Source of the DNA: Mycolicibacter minnesotensis
GTDB lineage: Bacteria > Actinomycetota > Actinomycetes > Mycobacteriales > Mycobacteriaceae
NCBI RefSeq assembly: GCF_010731755.1
Contig: NZ_AP022589.1
Location: forward strand, 1,488,001 to 1,552,000
Length of the DNA stretch: 64,000 nt
Direction of reading: 5' to 3'
A program made the position numbers and the translations under genes. Below are positions 35,872 to 44,761 of this stretch, in pieces (position 1 is the stretch's first letter; each line of letters begins with the position of its first letter). The notes under the pieces are model-generated. The model saw nothing but the letters and a program-made list of their open reading frames with translations. It had not been told where the DNA came from and ran no database searches.

Positions 35872-36612
35872 GTGCGTCGCCGGACCGTGAGTGGTGTCGT
35901 CTCGGCCGCGTTCCTCCTGGCGGCCGGGGCCGTGCTGCCCGCAGCCGCCGCAGATCCTGGCGGCCCAGCCGTGGCCGGCAAAACCGTCTTTCTGGATCCG
36001 GGCCACAGCGGCGCCAACGATGCCTCGATCGGCCGGCAAGTGCCCAACGGCCGGGGCGGCACCAAGCCCTGCCAGACCAGTGGCACCGCCGCCGACGACG
36101 GCTACCCCGAACACGCCCTGACCTGGGACGTGACCAACCGGGTTCGGGCCGCGCTCGATCAGTTGGGCGTACACACCGAACTCTCCCGCGGCGACGACAC
36201 CTCGGTGGGCCCATGTATCGACGCGCGAGCAGCGGCGGCCAACGCCACACACCCGGACGCGATCGTGTCCATCCACGCCGACGGCGCACCGGCCTCAGGC
36301 CGCGGCTTCCACGTCAACTACTCCAGCCCGGCACTCAACGATGCCCAGGCCGGCCCGGCGCTGGCGCTGGCGGGTGACATCCGGGACTCGCTGGTGGCCG
36401 CGGGTATTCCCCCATCGAGTTATCTCGGCGCGGACGGACTGTACGGCCGGGCGGATCTGGCCGGGTTGAACCTGGCTGAGTATCCGGCTGTGCTGGTCGA
36501 GCTGGGCAACATGCGCAACCCGCAGGACGCGACACTTCTCGAGAGCACCGACGGGCGAGCGCAGTACGCCGCGGCCGTCGCCAACGGGATCGTTGCGTAC
36601 CTGAGCAGGTGA
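35872..36612 (+). CDS. exported N-acetylmuramoyl-L-alanine amidase, Rv3717 type (copy 2)
   Basis: A 246-residue paralogue of the amidase at 10355. The same zinc and catalytic motifs are present: FLDPGHSG, YPEHAL, SIHADG, VELGNM. The cysteines in PCQTSG and PCIDAR are kept, and there is a signal peptide (SAAFLLAAGAVLPAAAA). M. tuberculosis has, to my knowledge, one close enzyme of this type, so this looks like a duplication. It is divergent from tgs2 with a 50-bp spacer. The TGA overlaps the metalloprotease GTG, so it is co-expressed with that lipoprotein. Confidence 0.9.
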   Translation: MRRRTVSGVVSAAFLLAAGAVLPAAAADPGGPAVAGKTVFLDPGHSGANDASIGRQVPNGRGGTKPCQTSGTAADDGYPEHALTWDVTNRVRAALDQLGVHTELSRGDDTSVGPCIDARAAAANATHPDAIVSIHADGAPASGRGFHVNYSSPALNDAQAGPALALAGDIRDSLVAAGIPPSSYLGADGLYGRADLAGLNLAEYPAVLVELGNMRNPQDATLLESTDGRAQYAAAVANGIVAYLSR

Positions 36613-38078
36613 CGATGCCGCGATACCGATTCCATCGCACCGCCAGAACACTTTTCGGGGTAGCCGCCGTGATCCTGGCACTGTCGGGCTGCGCGCAGCC
36701 CACCGCGCCCACCGTGGTCGCGGGTAACCCGAAATCCATGCTGTATGACCCCGGGCGGGTCGGCGGATTGCCCACCACCGAGGGCCCCAGCGGCCCCCGC
36801 GGTGACGTCGGCCCCGTCACCGCCCGCGTGCGGGGCAGCGACGGTGGTGAGGTCGATCGGCTCTCCCTGCTGGCGATCGACGACATCGAGGACTTCTGGA
36901 CGCAGCACTACGACCAGGCATTGCGTGGACGTTTCCAGCCCGTCTCGACGCTGATGTCCTATGACTCCACCGATCCCGACGGCCCGGCGGTGTGCGGCGG
37001 CGACGTCTACCACCTGCCCAACGCCATGTACTGCCGCCGGCTGGACACCATGGCCTGGGATCGGGCCAAATTCCTGCCCACCGCGCGAAAGTATTTCGGC
37101 GACATGGCGATCAACGGGACGCTGGCCCACGAATACGGGCATGCGCTGCAGAACATGGCCGGTACCGTCAACCCGCTGACACGCACCCTGGTCCGCGAAC
37201 AGCAGGCGGACTGTTTCGCCGGCGTGTATCTGCAGTGGGTCGCCGCCGGGAGTTCGCCGCGGGTGCAGGTGAGCACCGGCGATGGCCTCAACCACGTGCT
37301 GGCCGGCCTGATCGTGATCCGCGATCCGGTGTCGACGCCGGACAATCCGGTGTCGGTCTCCGACGAGCACGGCACGGCACTGGACCGGGTCAGCGCTTTC
37401 CAGACCGGCTTCGACGGCGGCGCGGAGATGTGCAGCGAGATCACCACAGACGAGATCGCCAAACGTCGGGGCAACCTGCCGAACGCGCTGTTCGATTCGG
37501 AGACCCCGCAAAGCGATCTCACGATCGACGACGCGGTGCTGGCAACCCTGATGGAACAGCTGGATCAGATCTTCGGTCTGACGCGCCCACCGGAGCTGTC
37601 TACGTCGGGCAAATGTCCCAGCGGCCACCAGCCCGACCCGGTGGCCTACTGCCCCGAGTCCAACCTCATCGTCGTCGACCTGCCTGCGCTGCAGGAGATG
37701 AGCGCGCCGACGGACCAGTCGACGCTGGGCCTGCCCCAGGGCGACAACACCGGGTTGTCCGCGGTGACGTCGCGGTATGCGCTTGCCGTGCAGCGGGAAC
37801 GCGAGGTCGATCTGGAATCCGCGGTCGCGGCGCTGCGCACCGCCTGCCTGACCGGAGTGGCGCAACGCCGGATGGCCGAGCCCATGACGTTGTCGTCCGG
37901 GCCGGGTCTGACCCTGGCCGGCGGCGATCTGGACGAAGCGGTCACCGGGCTGCTGATGAACGGAATCGTCGCCAGTGACGCCAACGACGACACCGTGCCC
38001 GCGGGTTTCACCCGCATCCTGGCGTTTCGCTCCGGGTTGCTCGGCGACGCCGACGGTTGCCTGAAACGGTTCGGGTGA
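36609..38078 (+). CDS. lipoprotein neutral zinc metallopeptidase
   Basis: A 489-residue exported protein. The lipobox LSGC (Cys at residue 28) predicts lipid anchoring in the cell envelope. The zinc-protease motif HEYGH is near residue 175, followed by EQQADCFAG supplying the third ligand, as in the YpfJ-like neutral zinc metallopeptidases. Paired cysteines (CGGDVYHLPNAMYC) suggest disulfides. The GTG overlaps the amidase stop (GTGA); an ATG 6 nt later is possible. The association with a peptidoglycan amidase suggests cell-wall remodelling; the substrate is unknown. Confidence 0.88.
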   Translation: MTMPRYRFHRTARTLFGVAAVILALSGCAQPTAPTVVAGNPKSMLYDPGRVGGLPTTEGPSGPRGDVGPVTARVRGSDGGEVDRLSLLAIDDIEDFWTQHYDQALRGRFQPVSTLMSYDSTDPDGPAVCGGDVYHLPNAMYCRRLDTMAWDRAKFLPTARKYFGDMAINGTLAHEYGHALQNMAGTVNPLTRTLVREQQADCFAGVYLQWVAAGSSPRVQVSTGDGLNHVLAGLIVIRDPVSTPDNPVSVSDEHGTALDRVSAFQTGFDGGAEMCSEITTDEIAKRRGNLPNALFDSETPQSDLTIDDAVLATLMEQLDQIFGLTRPPELSTSGKCPSGHQPDPVAYCPESNLIVVDLPALQEMSAPTDQSTLGLPQGDNTGLSAVTSRYALAVQREREVDLESAVAALRTACLTGVAQRRMAEPMTLSSGPGLTLAGGDLDEAVTGLLMNGIVASDANDDTVPAGFTRILAFRSGLLGDADGCLKRFG

Positions 38079-38091
38079 GGGGCCAGGTGCC

Positions 38092-38730
38092 ATGAGCCAT
38101 CCCGAAGATCCGCGTAGGCCGCCGGAGCGCCGGACCCACCCGATACCGCGGCCGCCGCAGCAGCCGTCCCGGCCGCGAGGCCCGCTACCGCCGCAGGCGC
38201 GGCGCCCCCGGCCACCCGAGCAGCCCTGGTACCTCGAGGCGCACCGGCCCCCGGCACCGCCGCCGCAGGCTCCCCCGCCACCGCGGGTACACCGGCCCAC
38301 AGCGCCGAGTCCGCGGCCTGCGGCGCCGCGGGAACGCCCGCAGCCGAATGCCGTCGCCGAGCGCCCTCCACAACCCACGGCTACCCGATCTCGACCGAGC
38401 CGGGCGCTGCTGATCGCCACGGCCATCGCCGGTCTGCTCGCCCTTGCCGTGCTGTTGACGTTGCTGCTGCGCGGCGCCGTGAGCAGTTCTGGCCCCGTCG
38501 AGCTGGACGTGTTGCGAGCCCAGGACGGGGTGCGCCAGGTACTCACCGACCCGATTGACGGCTACGGACGCGAGGGCGTGACGAATGTCCGCTGCAACAA
38601 CGGAGTCAACCCGACGGTGCGCAACGGCACCAGCTTCATCTGCTCGGTCACCGTGGACGGAGCGCAACGCCAGGTACGGGTGGAATTCACCGACGACGCC
38701 GGGACCTATGCGGTGGACCGGCCGCGCTGA
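38092..38730 (+). CDS. Pro-rich membrane-anchored DUF4333 protein
   Basis: A 212-residue protein. The first 100 residues are a Pro/Arg/Gln-rich cytosolic stretch, a transmembrane helix follows (about 104-127), and an external DUF4333-like domain has a Cys pair (VRCNNG and SFICSVTVDG). The family is secreted or anchored in mycobacteria, function unknown. It follows the metalloprotease by 13 bp, so it is probably the last gene of the amidase-protease operon. It converges on tRNA-Ser across a hairpin. Confidence 0.85.
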   Translation: MSHPEDPRRPPERRTHPIPRPPQQPSRPRGPLPPQARRPRPPEQPWYLEAHRPPAPPPQAPPPPRVHRPTAPSPRPAAPRERPQPNAVAERPPQPTATRSRPSRALLIATAIAGLLALAVLLTLLLRGAVSSSGPVELDVLRAQDGVRQVLTDPIDGYGREGVTNVRCNNGVNPTVRNGTSFICSVTVDGAQRQVRVEFTDDAGTYAVDRPR

Positions 38731-38764
38731 TCAGCGGGCCGATGGATCAGATGTCGCGAGGTGG

Positions 38765-38794
38765 CGATCACCCCGGCAGAAGCCGGGGTGATCG
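38765..38794. terminator. 13-bp perfect hairpin, bidirectional terminator
   Basis: CGATCACCCCGGC (38765-38777) pairs perfectly with GCCGGGGTGATCG (38782-38794) around an AGAA loop. It lies between the ends of the DUF4333 gene (plus) and tRNA-Ser (minus) and so can stop both. Confidence 0.75.
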
Positions 38795-38808
38795 ACAACC
38801 TCACGTGG

Positions 38809-38896
38809 CGGTGGCGGAGGGATTTGAACCCTCGGTGGGGGGTTACCCCACACACGCTTTCGAGGCGTGCTCCTTAGGCCGCTCGGACACGCCACC
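38809..38896 (-). tRNA. tRNA-Ser(CGA)
   Basis: An 88-nt type-II tRNA. The acceptor stem pairs GGTGGCG with CGCCACC, the anticodon loop CTCGAAA carries CGA (reads UCG), a long variable arm contains GGGGTAACCCC-like pairing, and the T arm is GAGGGTTCAAATCCCTC. No encoded CCA. Confidence 0.96.
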
Positions 38897-38925
38897 GCGG
38901 GACAGCGTACCCAACGAAGTGCCCC

Positions 38926-39393
38926 TCAGCCCAATCGCTGTCGGGCGAAGAACTCTTCCAGCGGCGCAGCGCACTCGGCGGCCAGCACTCCGCCGCGCAC
39001 CTGCGGGCGGTGATTGAGGCGCCGATCCCGCACCACGTCCCACAGCGAGCCGACCGCGCCGGTCTTGGGTTCATAAGCGCCGAACACCAGACGGTCCACC
39101 CGCGCGGCCACCAGGGCGCCGGCGCACATGGTGCACGGCTCCAGGGTGACGGCCAGCGTCGCGCCGGTCAGTCGCCAACCGTCGCCCAGGACGGCCGCCG
39201 CGGCGCGGATCGCCAAGACTTCGGCATGGGCGGTGGGGTCGCCCAGGGCTTCGCGGGCGTTGGCCGCCTGCGCCAACACGGTGCCGTCCGGAGCCACGAT
39301 CACCGCGCCCACGGGCACGTCACGGGGCCCCGCCTGCCCGGCAGCCACCAGCGCCGCGCGGATCAGGTCCTCATCGGCGGGCGCGCCGGTCAC
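38926..39393 (-). CDS. tadA: tRNA adenosine(34) deaminase TadA
   Basis: A 155-residue cytidine-deaminase-fold enzyme. The zinc ligand and proton shuttle are in TAHAEVLAI (HAE) and the zinc cysteines in LEPCTMCAGAL (PCxxC). It converts A34 to inosine in tRNA-Arg(ACG); that substrate tRNA is encoded in this window at 58757-58829. The GTG overlaps the preceding gene by 4 bp (GTGA). Confidence 0.95.
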   Translation of the reverse strand: MTGAPADEDLIRAALVAAGQAGPRDVPVGAVIVAPDGTVLAQAANAREALGDPTAHAEVLAIRAAAAVLGDGWRLTGATLAVTLEPCTMCAGALVAARVDRLVFGAYEPKTGAVGSLWDVVRDRRLNHRPQVRGGVLAAECAAPLEEFFARQRLG

Positions 39394-39911
39394 CGCCCGC
39401 GTTGCGGCAGCGCCGCGGTGAGCTGCTCGTCGAAGCCCATCTCGTCGGCGATCCGGTGCAGTTGCTCTTCGACGCTCAGGTCGGACTCGTCCAGGATGAC
39501 GCTGAGCACCGCGGCGGGCAGCCCGATGTCGGACAACACCCCCAGGTCGCCCTCCTCGAACGGTTCGGCGTCTTCCAGGTCGTCAGCGTCGATGTCGGCG
39601 TCGATCTCCTCCAGCACCTCGTCGGCAAGGTCGTAGTCCAGCGCGGCCGTGGCGTCTGAGAGCAGCAGGCGGGTGCCGGCCGGGCCTGGTCGGATGATCA
39701 CGAAGAACTCGTCATCGACGTCGATCAGCCCGAAAACGGCCCCGGCACTGCGCAACTCACGAAGCTCCGTCTCTGCTGTGGAAAGACTGGTGAGCGCTGC
39801 GGCGCGCATCGACGTGCAACGCCACTTGCCGTCTTCGCGCACAACAGCCACTCCGAAACCGTCCAGCGTGTCCGCTGGCCGGCCCTGTGCGGACGAGCTC
39901 TGTGCTCCCAT
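39390..39911 (-). CDS. TadA-associated acidic protein (Rv3753c type)
   Basis: A 173-residue acidic protein found next to tadA in actinobacteria and annotated as tRNA adenosine deaminase-associated protein. It begins FGVAVVREDGKWRC and contains a long Asp/Glu-rich helix (EEIDADIDADDLEDAEPFEEG). No catalytic motif is visible. Translational coupling to tadA (4-bp overlap) supports a role with that enzyme, but the function is not established. Confidence 0.88.
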   Translation of the reverse strand: MGAQSSSAQGRPADTLDGFGVAVVREDGKWRCTSMRAAALTSLSTAETELRELRSAGAVFGLIDVDDEFFVIIRPGPAGTRLLLSDATAALDYDLADEVLEEIDADIDADDLEDAEPFEEGDLGVLSDIGLPAAVLSVILDESDLSVEEQLHRIADEMGFDEQLTAALPQRGR

Positions 39912-39968
39912 GGGCGCCTACGGTAGTCGCCGTCTACGCCCTTTACCAGCGTGTGCCAACCTGGACAG

Positions 39969-40937
39969 GTGACGGCAAGCACAGTGAAAGCACCGGTGTG
40001 TGTATTGGGGCTGGGCCTGATCGGCGGCTCGGTGCTGCGTGCGGCAGCAGCGGCAGGCCGGGAGGCCTTCGGCTACAACAGGTCCGCCGACGGGGTCAAC
40101 GCCGCGGTTGCCGACGGTTTCGATGCCACCACCGAGCTGGAAACGGCCCTGTCCCGCGCAGCGCAGACCGGCGCCCTGATCGTGATCGCCGTCCCGGTGC
40201 CGGCGCTGCCGATGCTGCTCGCCCCCATCGGCCGGCTGGCACCCGAATGCCCGCTGACCGACGTCACCAGCGTCAAGGGCGCGGTGCTTGAGGCGATCAC
40301 CACCGCCGGACTACAGGCCCGCTTCGTCGGCGGCCACCCGATGGCCGGTACCGCACATTCCGGCTGGCCGGCCGGGCACGCCGAGCTGTTCCAGGGTGCG
40401 CCGTGGGTGATCAGTGTCGACGACCACGTCGATCCGCAGGTGTTTTCGACCGTGCTTCAGCTGATCCTGGACTGCGGTTCGGTGGCGGTTCCGGCCCGCT
40501 CCGAGGAGCACGACGCCGCCGCAGCCGCCATTTCGCATCTGCCGCACCTGCTGGCCGAGGCGCTGGCCGTGACCGCCGCCGACGTCCCGCTGGCGTTCGC
40601 GCTGGCGGCAGGATCCTTCCGGGACGGCACCCGGGTCGCCGGGACTGCCCCGGACCTGGTCCGGGCGATGTGCGAGGCCAACTGGCAGCGACTGCTGCCG
40701 GCGCTGGATCGCGCCATCGCGCTGCTGGCCGACGCACGCGACTCGCTGTCGGCCTCGGACTCGGTGGCCGAGTTGGTCAATCATGGGCACGCGGCACGCA
40801 CGCGCTATGACAACTTTCCGCGCAGCGAGATCGTCACGGTCGTCGTGGGCGCCGACGATTGGCGCCGGGAACTGGCCGCCGCCGGCCGAGCCGGCGGGGT
40901 GATCAGATCCGCGTTGCCAACCCGGGATAGTCGATGA
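39969..40937 (+). CDS. tyrA: prephenate dehydrogenase
   Basis: A 322-residue Rossmann dehydrogenase for tyrosine synthesis. The NAD-binding motif is [13 protein letters not shown] near the N-terminus, substrate residues are in TDVTSVKG and GGHPMAGT, and a helical C-terminal dimerisation domain contains [11 protein letters not shown]. It oxidatively decarboxylates prephenate to 4-hydroxyphenylpyruvate. The GTG at 39969 gives [14 protein letters not shown]; an upstream GTG at 39951 adds six residues. Its 3' end overlaps the convergent Rv3755c-like gene by 35 bp. Confidence 0.93.
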   Translation: MTASTVKAPVCVLGLGLIGGSVLRAAAAAGREAFGYNRSADGVNAAVADGFDATTELETALSRAAQTGALIVIAVPVPALPMLLAPIGRLAPECPLTDVTSVKGAVLEAITTAGLQARFVGGHPMAGTAHSGWPAGHAELFQGAPWVISVDDHVDPQVFSTVLQLILDCGSVAVPARSEEHDAAAAAISHLPHLLAEALAVTAADVPLAFALAAGSFRDGTRVAGTAPDLVRAMCEANWQRLLPALDRAIALLADARDSLSASDSVAELVNHGHAARTRYDNFPRSEIVTVVVGADDWRRELAAAGRAGGVIRSALPTRDSR

Positions 40938-41499
40938 CGAAACCGTCGGCGTCGACGGTGACGATGGTGCCACTCGCATCGGTGCCCGGCGTGATCACCT
41001 TGATGCCGTCACCGGTCCCCACGCTGCTGTAGCTGGCCGTTGCCGCCACCACCGTCATGTCGGGCAGGTTCAGGTACAGCGTGGGCAGGGTGATCGCGGC
41101 GGCCCGATCTTGCAACCGGGCGCGGCGGATCGGCAGGGTGTTGAAGAACGGGCTGAACAGCATGTCGATATCCAGCGCGCCGTCGTAGGCTGCGCGCGAC
41201 TGCCCTCGGGCGTCGGTCACCAGCCACATGTTCTCTTCGTCGCGGGCGATCACCAGCTGACGTTCGCGTTCGGCCAGCGAGACGGTCAGGCCCAGCCGTT
41301 TGGTGGCGCCGGACTCATCGGTGTGCAGGTCGTAATAGACGCCGAACGCCGGGTGCTCGGCGGTGGCCCCGGACACGATCCGGCCGTTGGCCCTGATGCG
41401 GTTTCCGGACAACTGCACCCGCACCGACTCCATGCGGGGGGCGTCGGGCGCCCGCCAGGTCAGAATCGCCGGCCACGGGTTGGACGGGGCTGAGCTCAC
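40903..41499 (-). CDS. putative glycolipid-binding protein (Rv3755c type)
   Basis: A 198-residue protein resembling the PF06475 putative glycolipid-binding family. Its first strands are [21 protein letters not shown], interrupted by a turn, then [22 protein letters not shown] and [18 protein letters not shown]. It is beta-rich, without signal peptide. The GTG at 41499 gives the length of Rv3755c; in-frame extension upstream overlaps the lapA gene and is rejected. Function in the cell unknown. Confidence 0.85.
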   Translation of the reverse strand: MSSAPSNPWPAILTWRAPDAPRMESVRVQLSGNRIRANGRIVSGATAEHPAFGVYYDLHTDESGATKRLGLTVSLAERERQLVIARDEENMWLVTDARGQSRAAYDGALDIDMLFSPFFNTLPIRRARLQDRAAAITLPTLYLNLPDMTVVAATASYSSVGTGDGIKVITPGTDASGTIVTVDADGFVIDYPGLATRI

Positions 41500-41602
41500 C
41501 AGCCCACCGTAGGCGACCCGCCGCCGGCCCGCAGTAGGGCCCCCGATGCACAAACTCACGAGAACCCGTTTATTTCCGCGTCTCAGGCGGCAAGATGTCC
41601 CC

Positions 41603-41935
41603 ATGAGCAGCGATCCGAGCGTGCCACTCGACCCAGCGCAGGGCGACATCAGCACACCGCCGCCTCCCCCGGCGGGCATGCCGTTGACCCGTGCCGGCGC
41701 GCTGTGGACGGCGCTGATCGCCGGCTTCCTGGTTCTGATCGTGCTGTTGGTGTTCGTCACCCAGAACACCGCTCCGGTGGACTTGGCGTTCTTGGCCTGG
41801 ACGTGGAGCCTGCCCACGGGAGTGGCGATCCTGCTCGCGGCCATCTGCGGCGGGTTGTTGACCGCCTTGGTCGGCACCGCGCGGATCTTCCAGCTGCGGC
41901 GCGCCGCCAAGAAGAGCCTCGCGGCTCAGCGGTAG
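41603..41935 (+). CDS. LapA-domain membrane protein
   Basis: A 110-residue protein. A Pro-rich N-terminus is followed by two transmembrane helices (about 37-57 and 71-95) with the LapA signature FVTQNTAPVDLAFLAWTWSLPTG split across the intervening loop, and a basic C-terminal tail. LapA proteins organise lipid-related membrane machinery in proteobacteria; the role in mycobacteria is unknown. The ATG at 41603 is preferred to the in-frame start at 41546, which only adds an Arg-rich leader. Confidence 0.85.
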   Translation: MSSDPSVPLDPAQGDISTPPPPPAGMPLTRAGALWTALIAGFLVLIVLLVFVTQNTAPVDLAFLAWTWSLPTGVAILLAAICGGLLTALVGTARIFQLRRAAKKSLAAQR

Positions 41936-41936
41936 A

Positions 41937-42548
41937 TCAGAACCGGGCCTGATTGCGCGGGAGCAGGTCCCAGACATGCTCGGTGCCGTTGGTCGCTGCC
42001 ACTGCGGCCTGGCCGGAGCGGGAGTACAGCAGCCGGGTGATCGACACGTAGTCGATCGGAAACGACAGCAGCCGCTGCGTACCCAGGATCTGGTGCAGCA
42101 CCACGTTGATGACCCCGCCGTGGCTGAACACCGCGACCGTGTCGTCGGGATCGGCCTGAGCCGCCACATCGGCGAGGGCTTCGGAGACCCGGGCACAGAA
42201 CGCGGCTTCGTCGACGCCACTGGGCAGGTGGCCCTGGGCCATCCGGGCCCAGTCCTGCGGCCGCTCAGCACGCAGCTGCTCGACCGGCAGATACCCAGCC
42301 AGCTCCCGGTCGTATTCGGCGAACCGCTCATCGATGTCGACGCTGCGACCGAGGTGGGCGGCGAGCGGCTCGGCGGTCTGGATGGCCCGACGCTGCGGGC
42401 TGCTGACCAGCCGGGTGATCGGGAACCGCGCCAACGCGTCCGGCAGGCGCTGCGCCTGGGCGATGCCGGTTTCGGACAGTTCAGGGTCTGAGCCCTGGCC
42501 GTACTCGCTGCGCAGCGGAAGCGCGTGGCGGATCAACAGCAACTGCAC
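41937..42548 (-). CDS. histidine phosphatase (phosphoglycerate-mutase-like)
   Basis: A 203-residue protein. The catalytic phospho-His is in LLLIRHALP (RHG-type motif, here RHA), followed by SSPQRRAIQTAEPL and the second His in VFSHGGVINVVLHQ. Such enzymes dephosphorylate small molecules; the substrate cannot be told. It is the last gene of the long minus-strand run beginning with the two-component system, 33 bp after the sulfatase. Confidence 0.9.
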   Translation of the reverse strand: MQLLLIRHALPLRSEYGQGSDPELSETGIAQAQRLPDALARFPITRLVSSPQRRAIQTAEPLAAHLGRSVDIDERFAEYDRELAGYLPVEQLRAERPQDWARMAQGHLPSGVDEAAFCARVSEALADVAAQADPDDTVAVFSHGGVINVVLHQILGTQRLLSFPIDYVSITRLLYSRSGQAAVAATNGTEHVWDLLPRNQARF

Positions 42549-42581
42549 GCTGCCACCCTAGAGGGCCAGCGCGGACCGTCG

Positions 42582-44456
42582 TCACGGGGTGACGATGTTG
42601 AAGTTCGGGTCGGGAAGGTCGAGAACGCCCAACAGCCGTGGCAGTGCGGACTGGTCACCTGAGATCTGCAGGCCGGCCGACTGCAGGTCCCCCAGCGCCG
42701 CGGCCAGCAGCCGCATCTTGGTGCTCACCGACACCGTGGCATCGGCAGCGCCGTCACCGCCCACCAGGCGGCGCTGCACCAGTACACCGTTGCGCAGCGT
42801 CAGCCGGTAGTCGCTGTCGTCGGCGATCACCACGTCCAGGGTGAGGTCGAGCTCCCATGCCCGTGGCCCGTTGATGCGGACTGCCAGGGCGTCGAATATC
42901 TGTTCCACCGCGAGCTGGCTGAGCATCGATGTCGAAGTGGTGTTCACCGCCGTACCCAGCACACCGCCGCGCAGTTCGGCGGCTCCGGTGAGGAAGAAGT
43001 TGCGCCAGGTCGCGTTCTCCGCACCGTAGCCGAGTTGTTCGAGGGTGTCCGCATAGAGTCTTCGGGCGTCAGCATGTTCGGCGTCGGTGAACATCACGTG
43101 GTCGAGCAGTGTTGCCGCCCAACGGAAATCACCACTATCGAACGCCTGCTTGGCCAGGTCCACCACACGGTCTGCGCCACCCATCGCGGCCACGTAGCGG
43201 GGGCCGGCCGCCTCGGGCGGGTGTGGCCAGAGCCGGGCCGGGTTGCCGTCGAACCAGCCCAGATAGCGCTGGTAGATCGCTTTGACGTTGTGGCTGACCG
43301 ACCCGTAGTAGCCACGCGCATGCCAAGCTCGCTCGAGGGCGGGGGGCAGGCGGAAGTCTTCGGCGATCTCGATGCCGGTGTAGCCCTGATTGAGCAGGCG
43401 CAACGTCTGATCGTGCAGGTAGGCATACAGATCGCGCTGCAGCGAAAGATATTCCGTGATTCGCTCGCCACCCCACGTTGGCCAGTGATGCGACGCGAAC
43501 ACGACGTCAGCGCGCCCGGCAAAGGTGTCGATGGCCTCGGTCAGATAGTTGGCCCAGGCGTGCGGGTCTCGCACCACCGCTCCGCGCAGGGTCACCAGAT
43601 TGTGCAGGTTGTGGGTGGCGTTTTCGGCCATGCACAGCGCCCGGAACTGCGTGAAGTAGAAATGCATCTCGGCGGGCGCCTCGGTGCCGGGCGCCATCTG
43701 GAATTCGATCTGCACGCCGTCGACGGTGTGCGTCTGGCCGGTGTCGGTGATCGTCACGGTCGGGACGATGATGCTGACCTCTCCCGTCGACAGGTCCTGC
43801 CCCAGGCCGCAGCCCACCTGTCCGAGCGGGCCGCGAGGCAACAGGCTGCCGTACATGTAGCCGGCCCGGCGGCCCATCGCGGTTCCCGCGTAGACGTTTT
43901 CGGCGACCGCGTGCTCAACCAGTCCTTCCGGTGCGATCACCGCAACCAAGCCGGCATCGACGTCGGCTTGGGAGGTGACGCCCAGAACGCCGCCGAAATG
44001 GTCGGCGTGACTGTGGGTGTAGATGACGGCGCGAACGGCGCGGTTCCCGCGGTGTTGCCGGTAGAGCGCCAGCGCTGCGGCGGCGACCTCGGTGGAGATC
44101 AGCGGATCTATGACGATGACCCCGGAGTCGCCTTCGACGAAGGTGATGTTGGAGATGTCGAAGCCCCGCACCTGGTAGATGCCGTCGACCACCTCATAGA
44201 GCCCTTGCTTGACGGTCAGCTGGGACTGGCGCCACAGCGACGGGTGCACCGACGTGGGCGCGTCAGCGGCGAGGAAGTCGTAACTGTCGTTGTTCCAGAC
44301 CACCCGCCCATCGGCGGCGGTGATGACGCAGGGTTTCAGCGCGGCGATGAATCCGCGGTCGGCGTCGGCGAAATCTGTTGTGTCGCCGAAAGGAAGCTTT
44401 TTACGGTGTTCGGCGTGGGCGGCCGCGATCGGGGCGCTGACCGGCTGGTTTTCCAT
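42582..44456 (-). CDS. alkyl sulfatase (metallo-beta-lactamase fold, SdsA1/BDS1 type)
   Basis: A 624-residue enzyme. The dizinc motif is YTHSHADHFGG (about residues 171-181), with further ligands in FYTQ-MAENATHNLHN and ASHHWPTWGGERI. A helical dimerisation domain follows, and the C-terminal 120 residues are SCP2-like (LDLTLDVVIADDSDYRLTLRNG). Family members hydrolyse primary or secondary alkyl sulfates. It corresponds to the Rv3762c-type gene. No signal peptide is seen, so it acts in the cytosol or leaves by another route. Confidence 0.92.
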   Translation of the reverse strand: MENQPVSAPIAAAHAEHRKKLPFGDTTDFADADRGFIAALKPCVITAADGRVVWNNDSYDFLAADAPTSVHPSLWRQSQLTVKQGLYEVVDGIYQVRGFDISNITFVEGDSGVIVIDPLISTEVAAAALALYRQHRGNRAVRAVIYTHSHADHFGGVLGVTSQADVDAGLVAVIAPEGLVEHAVAENVYAGTAMGRRAGYMYGSLLPRGPLGQVGCGLGQDLSTGEVSIIVPTVTITDTGQTHTVDGVQIEFQMAPGTEAPAEMHFYFTQFRALCMAENATHNLHNLVTLRGAVVRDPHAWANYLTEAIDTFAGRADVVFASHHWPTWGGERITEYLSLQRDLYAYLHDQTLRLLNQGYTGIEIAEDFRLPPALERAWHARGYYGSVSHNVKAIYQRYLGWFDGNPARLWPHPPEAAGPRYVAAMGGADRVVDLAKQAFDSGDFRWAATLLDHVMFTDAEHADARRLYADTLEQLGYGAENATWRNFFLTGAAELRGGVLGTAVNTTSTSMLSQLAVEQIFDALAVRINGPRAWELDLTLDVVIADDSDYRLTLRNGVLVQRRLVGGDGAADATVSVSTKMRLLAAALGDLQSAGLQISGDQSALPRLLGVLDLPDPNFNIVTP

Positions 44457-44530
44457 GACCTACAGCTTGCCACCGATCCGGTGCCGCGGCGCGGTTTGCC
44501 GCCTCAGCGGCGGTGCCTGGCACGCATGGA

Positions 44531-44716
44531 TCACTGCCCCGGCGAACCGTCGGGCACGGCCGGCGGATCTTCGGGAGCGAGCCGTTCGGGCACTTCTGCT
44601 GGCGCCAGCCGTTCCGGCGGGTCGTCGGGAACCAGACGCTCAGGTGTCTCCTCGGGGACACGGCTGTACCGCGGCGCTGCCGGCCGGCCCGGCTCTGGGG
44701 GCATGTCGGGATTCAT
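44531..44716 (-). CDS. short Pro-rich repeat protein (ERLxP repeats), tentative
   Basis: A 61-codon frame in the 305-bp spacer between the GT39-type gene and the sulfatase. The peptide contains three ERL(V/A)P units separated by acidic/Pro stretches (ETPERLVPDDPPERLAPAEV). The three units use different synonymous codons, which favours selection on protein rather than simple DNA repetition. No signal peptide or known domain, and only a weak ribosome-binding site. It may be non-coding. Confidence 0.4.
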   Translation of the reverse strand: MNPDMPPEPGRPAAPRYSRVPEETPERLVPDDPPERLAPAEVPERLAPEDPPAVPDGSPGQ

Positions 44717-44761
44717 CCGCCTCGCCTACCCCTGAGTCGGCGGGCATAAACCCCCGCCCGC

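Noticed and set aside
36420..38546. 708-codon minus-strand frame over the amidase-metalloprotease-DUF4333 genes
   Set aside because: It crosses three convincing genes on the other strand and has low-complexity Gly/Arg composition.
43035..44735. 566-codon plus-strand frame over the alkyl sulfatase
   Set aside because: It is the antisense shadow of a gene with a complete dizinc motif. Long antisense frames are expected at this GC content.
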